A DNA stretch of 55,022 bases from Bacteroidales bacterium (GTDB taxonomy: Bacteria > Bacteroidota > Bacteroidia > Bacteroidales > M50B96), in assembly GCA_021739985.1 (NCBI GenBank), contig JAIPAR010000002.1, positions 1-55,022 of the forward strand, read 5' to 3'. The position numbers and the translations under genes are program-made. Below, piece by piece: positions 28,801 through 37,800 of the stretch (position 1 is its first letter; every line of letters begins with the position of its first letter). The notes beneath the pieces were generated by a model, which had not been told where the DNA came from, did not search any database, and worked only from the letters and a program-made list of their open reading frames with translations.

Positions 28801-31800
28801 CATTAAATGCATGGAATGACAATACACTTCATCAGGCTGCTGGTACCAGCTATTGTACAATTGATGCTACGAACATGAGTAGCCTTGAATTATTGGTCGA
28901 TGTAAAACAAGTGTTTGCAAGTTCACCTACTAATTCATGGTTTAGAGTTTTGGTTAATGGGGCTGCTGTTACTGGCAATTATAACCCAATTACTGCCAAC
29001 GATTCATATCAAACAATTACTGTAGATTTAGATGCTTATCTGGCTGCTCCGTTTACATTGGAATTCCAGACTGCTAATAATACAGCTAATGATAAAGTCT
29101 ATCTGGAGAATATTCTGATTCGTGAAAAACAAGCGGATATTGCCTTAACTGGTATTAGTATTGGGAACCCTGTCTGTAGTTTTACGGCTAATGAAACAGT
29201 TAGCGTCACTTTAGTAAATGAAGGTGGCTTACCGTTAACCGGTTTTGATTTAGCTCTTGCTGTTAACGGATTTACGGTTGCAACTGAGACCTATTTAGGA
29301 ACAATAGCTGTAGGTGCATCTGCGACTTACAATTTTACTGATGTTGACTTATCTTCTCTTGGACAGATTGAATTAGTTGCAACCGCGACTCTCGCTGGAG
29401 ATATTGATAATCTAAATAATTTCAGTAACTTATCAATCTATAATACACCAGTTTATTCAAGTTATCCATTTATTGAAAATGAGTTAAACTTTGAAAACTA
29501 TTGGTTAGCAGGTGGTACTAATTCATCTTGGATTTTCACAAATGGTGTATGGGAGACTGGAGCTGGTGCTCTTAGCTATAATAATAATGAAAGTTCAGCA
29601 ATCACTTCACCTTGTTTTGATTTCACAAATCTTACCGATCCGGTTGTTCAATTTGATCTGAGCTATGTGACAGAAAACAATGTTGACTTTTTGAAATTTG
29701 AATACAGTGTTAATGGAGGTGCATGGACTACGCTTACCAATGCATTAGGTGCTACAAATTGGACCATTAGTTCAGGAACATTTGCTTTGCAAACCTTAAC
29801 TGCTAACACAGGCTTGGGAGGTAATTCATCTGTTAAGTTTAGAGTTTCAATTAATAGTGATGAGGCCGATACTTATACCGGAATTAGCTTTAGCAATTTC
29901 AGAATATTTGATATGCCAGATTTAACTATCACTAGCATTACACCTGCAACTGTTTGTTCAGATGCTGATTTCAATGTTTCGATGACTGTTAAAAATGCTG
30001 GTGATCAATTATTAGCATCTGGGACTTCGCTAACTTTAGCCTATACGATTAATGCGCAAACTACAACTGAAACCTTTACATTAGGAAGCGATTTGGCTGC
30101 CGGTGCTTCCACTTTATTTGTATTTACAAATTCAAGTGTTATCACTAATGTTAATCCATATGCAATTTCTGCTATCGTAACTACCAATTTCGATTATAAT
30201 ACTGCAAACAACACATTTAATGGTTCCGTGGACGTAATTCCTGCTCCAGTAATTGGTGCAGCTACGAATATTGGATTATGTGAAGGCAATTCAATTACAT
30301 TAACTGCAACGGGTGGTGTAACTTACGTATGGTCAGGCGGTGTTGTTCAGGGAGTTCCTTTCTTCCCAACTCAAACTACAACCTATACGGTTACAGTTAC
30401 AAACGCATTAGGTTGTCAGGCAACTTCAGAGGTATTGGTAGAAGTTCATCCATTACCAGTGGCCAGCGCAGGTCCTGAACAATTTGTTTGTTCGGGCTCA
30501 ACAGCTGTTGTTACAGCAACAGGAGGTACAAATTACCAGTGGATAAATGGAGGTAATACTGCTTCATTCTCTTATGTGGTAAATAGTACAGAGACTTTTT
30601 CTGTAATTGTCAGCGATGCTAATGGATGTAGTGATTATGCTGTAGTTACTGTTAATGAATTGGATTTACCAATTGCAACAGTTTCCCTTGATGAAACAAT
30701 TTGTTTAGGAGAGGAAGCTACACTTATTGCTGGTGGAGGTAATTCTTACACATGGAGTTCAGGTGATAACACGGGAACGGCACTAGTGAGTCCTCTTGTG
30801 ACAACAACTTATACCGTTACTGTTTACAGTTTGGAGATGTGTGAAGACATTGAAACTGTTGATATTACAGTTATAAATCCTCCAGTAATTACAGTTGCAG
30901 ATGTAGCTGGAAATCATTGTTACCAAGGTACCGAAGGTAGTATCGATTTGACCGTAACAGGTTCAGCACCTATAACCTATACCTGGGAAAATAATGTTTC
31001 CACGACTAGTTCTGTCGATAACTTGCCAGCTGGAAATTATACTGTAACTATACAAGATTCGTATGGAACTCAGTGCCAGATTGTAGCTACCTACACAATT
31101 ACCCAGCCTAATGGGGCTGTAGTAGCAACTATCATTGATAATTCAGGTAATACTGGTTACGGAATTGGCTGTAACGGTGGAAATGATGGTTCATTGATAG
31201 CATTTGGAATGAATGGCACGGCACCCTTTGATTACGTATGGAATAATAGTGTGAACACTGCGATTAATCCTGGGTTAGAAGCAGGTTCTTATACTGTTAC
31301 TGTTACAGATTTTTATGGTTGTACAGCAACAAGTTCATACATGGTTACAGAACCTGATGCAATTAGTTCAACCATTAATGTAACTGATGTTACATGTAAT
31401 GGAGCACAAAATGGAGTAATTTCTGTTTCTACCTTAGGTGGAGTTCAACCTTATACATATACTTGGGGTCCATCGAATACAATTACTGCAACTGGTACTC
31501 TTTCTAACTTAAGCGGTGGTGCCTACACAGTATTGGTAACTGACGCAAATGGTTGCACCTGGACTGGAGCCACTAATGTATTTGAACCAACAGCATTATC
31601 TTATAACACTGTATTACAATCAAGCTATAATGGTTATGGCATTAGCTGTCCTGGTGGCAATAATGGCTATATTGAGGTTGAAGGTATTGGCGGTAATGGG
31701 AATTATAGTTTCAATTGGAGTCAAGGTGCAACTTCAGCATCACTTACTAATCTGACTGCTGGAACTTATACTGTTACCATTACAGATGCGAAAGACTGTT

Positions 31801-34800
31801 CAGTTACTCATTCTTATATATTAACTGCTCCACTCTTTATGGCAACCTCTACGCAGGCCACAATGGTTAGTTGTTTTGGTGGCTCAAACGGAGCAATTAA
31901 TCTAAATGTACTTGGAGGAGTTTCTCCGTATGCATTTGTTTGGTCATCTGGCCAGCTTAGTGAGGATCTTACAGGTATAACTGCAGGAACCTATACCGTT
32001 ACCATATCTGATGATAATGGTTGTACAACCACAAAATCTGCTACTATTACTCAACCATCTCAATTAGTGACCAATGCAACAGTAAGTAGTAATTGGCACG
32101 GAGCGGATGTTTCGTGTCCAGGCAGTGCTGATGGTTCTGCAACAGTAAGCGTAAGCGGTGGAACTAGTCCTTACTCATACCTTTGGACTACAGAGGGAGG
32201 AGGAATCACACCAACAGTTAATGCATTGGGAGCTGGAACTTATTCGGTTACTGTAACGGATACAAAAGGTTGTACCTCTGTATCAACAGTTACATTAGTT
32301 GACCCTACTCCAGTTACTGCTACAGCTAGTGCAACAAGTTCTTATGGGCCAATGGCTTACAATGTATCTTGTTTTGGAGGGAATAATGGTTCAGCTACTG
32401 TTCTTGCAAATGGAGGTACCTCACCATACACATACGAATGGTCACAGCCAAGTGGTAATTTAGCAACAGTAAATACTTTAACAGCAGGATTAAAAACCAT
32501 CACGGTTACAGATGCTAATGGTTGTGATGTGACAACCACTGTTACACTTACTGAACCTAGCGCATTGGTTGCGGATATTAATGTTGTAAATACTATTTCT
32601 TGTACGAATGATCATGATGGCTCACTTACAGTGCTTGCATCTGGTGGAGTAGGAGTTTATTCATACCTTTGGAGTTCTGCTTTAGGTACAAGTTCTACTA
32701 TATCTGGACTTGGTGCGGGGAGTTATTCAGTAACTGTTAGTGACGAAAATGCTTGTACAGTTATAGATTCATATACATTGACAAATCCAGCACCTGTTGT
32801 TGCTGACTTAGTAATTACATCAAACTATAATGGATACTCAGTTAGTTGTAATGGCTCAACCGATGGTTCTTTACAAATAAATGCGAGCGGTGGAACAGGT
32901 ACTTATAGTTACCATTGGAATCATGATGCTGCTAATAACACCAATATTGCAGTTGGCGTACCCGCTTTAGCTTATATTGTAACTGTAACTGATAGCAAAG
33001 GCTGTACTGCCTCTGATTTTGTTCTAATGACTCAACCTGATGCTCTTGCATCTGTTGGTACACTTTCAAACTATAATGGATCAGGTGTTTCTTGCTTTGG
33101 TTCAAATGATGGTGAGATTAGTGTAGTAACTTCGGGTGGGGTTGGTGCATTAACTCTCAATTGGAGTAACGCATTAGGCAATTCTTCATCGGTAACCGGA
33201 TTATTTGCTGGAACTTATACTTTAAGTGTTTCCGATATCAATAATTGTGTGTCTAGTTTTGATTATATCCTTACTGAACCAGTTGCTTTATCAGCAGTTT
33301 TCACATCCTCAGATTTCAATGGATTTGATGTTAGTTGTAATGGTGCTTCCGATGGCATTCTTACGGTTGCTGGGGTTGAAGGTACCAGTCCTTATACCTA
33401 TGTTTGGGGTGATGGTTCAACCGATGCTACAATTTCAGATTTGACTGCAGGCATCTATTACGTAACTGTTACTGACGAGAACGATTGTACATTTGCTACA
33501 TCTTTCACTCTTATTCAACCAGAAGTATTTGCAGTAGCAAGTGTTTTCGCTACCTCTAACTATGATGGATATAATGTATCCTGTAGTGGCAATACTGATG
33601 GCGCTGCAAGTCTTACATTGAGCAATGGCATTGAACCATTCATTTACGAATGGTCAAATGGAGAAGTAGGCAGTTCACCGATTGAATTAGCTGGTGGTTT
33701 ATCAAGTGTTACGGTAACGGATGCAAATAATTGTGAAGCTATTGGACAGGTTATTCTGACTGCTCCAGTCGTATTTACAGCAAGTGCTGTAGTTACAAGC
33801 AATTATAATGGTTTAGATGTTACTTGTAACGGTTCAACCAATGGAGTAATTGAAGCTATGCCGGGAACTGGTTTTGCACCATTTACTTATATATGGTCAA
33901 CTGGTGCAACAACCAAAGTTGTTAGCAATCTTGGCGCAGGCACTTATTTTGTCACCGTTACTGATAACCATGGTTGCGAAACAACCAGTTCAGTACAAGT
34001 TACAGATGCTGCACCTATTTCTTACACATTTGTTCAGGAGAATGTAGATTGTCATGGCAATAATAATGGAAGCGTTGATATAACGGTAAATGGAGGTACT
34101 AGTGGAAACTATATGTATTTCTGGAGTAATTCAACCAATGGGGAAGATGTAAATAATCTGGCTCCTGGTATGTACTACTTCCTCGTTATTGATATGAATT
34201 GGTGTCACAAGGTTTCAGAAATCTTCATGATTACAGAACCGGACCAGTTATTGGTTGATGCTCAGGTTACATCCGATTATAATGGATTTGGAGTAAGCTG
34301 TAATGGATCTGCTAATGGTGAAATTGAAGCTACAGTTACCGGTGGGGTTCAGCCTTATACTTATAGCTGGAATGGAAATGTATCAGGTGCTACTTTAAGC
34401 TCAGCTACTGCTGGCAATTATAATGTCCTCGTTACAGATGCAAATAATTGCGTTGCTAGTGCTTCTGCGATTGTAACAACTCCAGACCCAATTGTTGTCG
34501 ATATTATTGCTTCAAATTATCATGGCTTTAATGTAAGTTGCAATGGTGCTGCCGATGGTATCGTTACCGCAAGTGTATTAAGTGGTGGTGTTAATCCATT
34601 TACATATTCCTGGTCTGGTGGTTATTCAACTTCACAAGTTGGAAATCTACCTGTAGGAAATTATGTAGTAGTTGTTACAGATGCTAGCGGATGTACAGGA
34701 ACTGCCAATATTACTTTAACAGAACCTGCAAGTCTTAATGTAGCCTTATCATCATTAGCCAGTTATGGTGGGTTTGATGTTAGCTGCTCGAATGGTGCAG

Positions 34801-37800
34801 ATGGAGAGGTTGGTACTGTTGTTAATGGTGGCGTTGGGCCATACACTTATACCTGGAATACAGGAGCTGTTACTTCCACTGTTAGTGGATTATCAGCTGG
34901 AATGGCTAGTGTAACAGTTAGCGATGTGAATGGTTGCTTAACTACTGGTTCAATTATCTTGACTTCCCCGACATTGCTCGAAGCCGAAATTTCGGTTAGT
35001 CAGGAAATCACTTGTTTTGGAGCATCAGATGGCGCATTAACAGTTGCTGTTAACGGTGGTTTTGCCGGATATACCTATATGTGGTCAACAGGTGCCGTTG
35101 GATCAATGATTTCTAATGTTCCTGCAGGCTTATATTCTGTAACTGTTACCGATGCATTAGGATGTAATACTGTTGCAGAATTTGAATTCACTTCAGTAGC
35201 ACCTATGATTATGACTGTAGATGTTACCAATATTACCTGTAATGGATTAACAAATGGAAGTGCAACCGCTAATGTAACTGGTGGAACCGCTCCTTATTCG
35301 TTCTACTGGAATAATGGTTCAACTAATTCAACTTTAACAAACCTAAGTGCTGGTTTATATTATGGATTTGCACTTGATGTTAATAATTGTGCTACTAATT
35401 TTGTTCCATTTATGGTTTACTCGCCGGCTAGTTTAAGTCTAACTGCTAACGTCTCCAATGTAAGTTGCAATGGAAATAACGATGGTACAATCGATTTAAC
35501 GGTAAACGGGGGAACAGAGCCATTTACTTATAACTGGTCAAATGGAGCAAATACTCAGAACTTAACAGGATTAGACGGTGGTGATTTCACGGTTACTGTT
35601 ACAGATGGTGGAAATTGCGAAACCATTAGTACATTTACTGTACTTGAAGGTGATGCCTTTGTTGTAAATGTTGTTTCAACTGATGCAGATTGCCAGAATG
35701 GTGGTTTTGGTTCAGTAGATATGACGATAACAGGTGGTGTTCAACCCTATACTGTCACCTGGTCAACCGGTGAAAATACTGAAGATTTGGCTGGATTAAG
35801 TGCAGGAACCTATACAGTTACTGTACTGGATGCAGGTGCTTGTAGTTTTACCCATACGATTTCTATCGCAAATGTTAGTCCAATCACCGTTAGTGCAATT
35901 GGAACAGATGTAAATTGCTACGGAGGAAACGATGGGGCAATTGATCTTACTGTTGGCGGAGGAAGCGGAAACTATTATTATAATTGGGTTGGACCAAATT
36001 ACGGCGTATCAACTCCATTTACATGGGATTGGTTTAATACAGGCGCAAATCATACGATTTTAGTGCCTCCGACTTTAGATGTTAATCTGAATGGAAGCCA
36101 AATTGCAGTAGGCGATATCATTGGTGTATTCTATGATAACAATGGTGTTCTTGTATGCGGTGGATATGCTGAATGGACTGGAGATGTTACTTCAATTGCT
36201 GCATGGGGAGCCGAAACAGGGCTTGATAATGGATTCCAGGATGGAGAAGCCTATACCGTCAAAGTATGGCAAGCTGCTACTGGATTAACCTATGATGTTA
36301 CTGCGGTATTTGATTTAGCTTTCCCCAATGGCGCTACGTATGCGTTAAATGGAATGTCAGGATTTGAATCATTAAGTGCTGCGATTCCTTCTGATTTAAG
36401 CAACCTTACTGCTGGAACTTACTCAGTTATTGTTTCTGATTCTCAGGGATGTACAGGTACAGCAACAGCAATTGTGGAGCAACCCGACCAATTAAATATA
36501 GCAGTTAGTTCAACTGATATTTCCTGTATGAATTCAGTAGATGGAACGGTCTCAGCTATTGTTAATGGCGGAACAGGTTCATATTCCTACAACTGGAGTA
36601 ATGGTGGTACGGATGCTAGTCTTGTCGGTTTGAGTTCAGGAACTTATGATTTAACAGTAATGGATGCAAATATGTGTTCCATGGTTACTTCAGTTGAAGT
36701 TAATGCGCCCGCATTCTTTATGGCAGGAATGACTATTAATCCAACCTATGTTGGTGGCAACAACGGGGAAATTGATCTGGTTGTAACAGGTGATAACGGA
36801 CCATTTACTTATTTGTGGAGCAATAATGCTACTTCGCAAGATTTGACAGGTTTAACAGAAGGAACTTATGCTGTTACAGTTTATGTTGGAGCATGTAGTT
36901 ACACTGCTGAATATATTCTGCTTTCAGGTGAAACACCAGATGCTCTCATTGTAAGTGCTTCTGATGTAAGTCAGGTTACTTGTACGGGAGGCTCAAATGG
37001 TGCCATTGATATCAGTGTGTCTGGTGGTGTTCAGCCATATAGCTATAACTGGAGTAATGGTTCTCAATCACAGGATCTTAGTGGTTTAACTGCAGGAACC
37101 TATGTTGTTACTATAACTGACGCTGCTCCAATTATGAGTACAGTTGTTGAAACATATATCATTTCAGAACCTGTTTCTTTGATGACCATGACTTATGTGA
37201 CGGATGAAGCAACATCTTGCTTAAATGATGGTTCGATTGACATTACAGTTGAAGGCGGAACATCTCCATATGTATTTAATTGGAGTAATGGAAACACAAA
37301 TGAAGATTTGTTAGCTGCCGGTGGAGGTCTGTATTTCGTTGAAATTACAGACGCTAATGGTTGTACATATCAATCTGCATCGATAGGTATTGTTTCTTTC
37401 GAAATGGATCTTAGTATTTCAATTACACCCAATACTTGCAATGGTGGTAGCGAAGCAACGGTATCAGTAATTGTAAATAATCAACTTCCTCAATCTTTCT
37501 TATGGTCAAATAATGCAACGCTTGATTATGTTGAAAACCTGACAGCAGGTACATATCAAGTTACTGTTACTGACTATTATGGATGTAGTGTAGTAGAAAG
37601 CGTCGTTGTTACTGATCCTAATCCGATAGTTGTGTCTATTGCAACTGGTAGTATTGGTTTTACAGCCACTGTAGTTAGTGGTGCAACAGGACCAGTAAGC
37701 TATATGTGGAGTAATGGTAAACCTTATCAAAGTATTAAAAACCTGGTTTCAGGAACAACATACTGCGTAACGGTTACTGATGCAAATGGTTGTACAGGTA

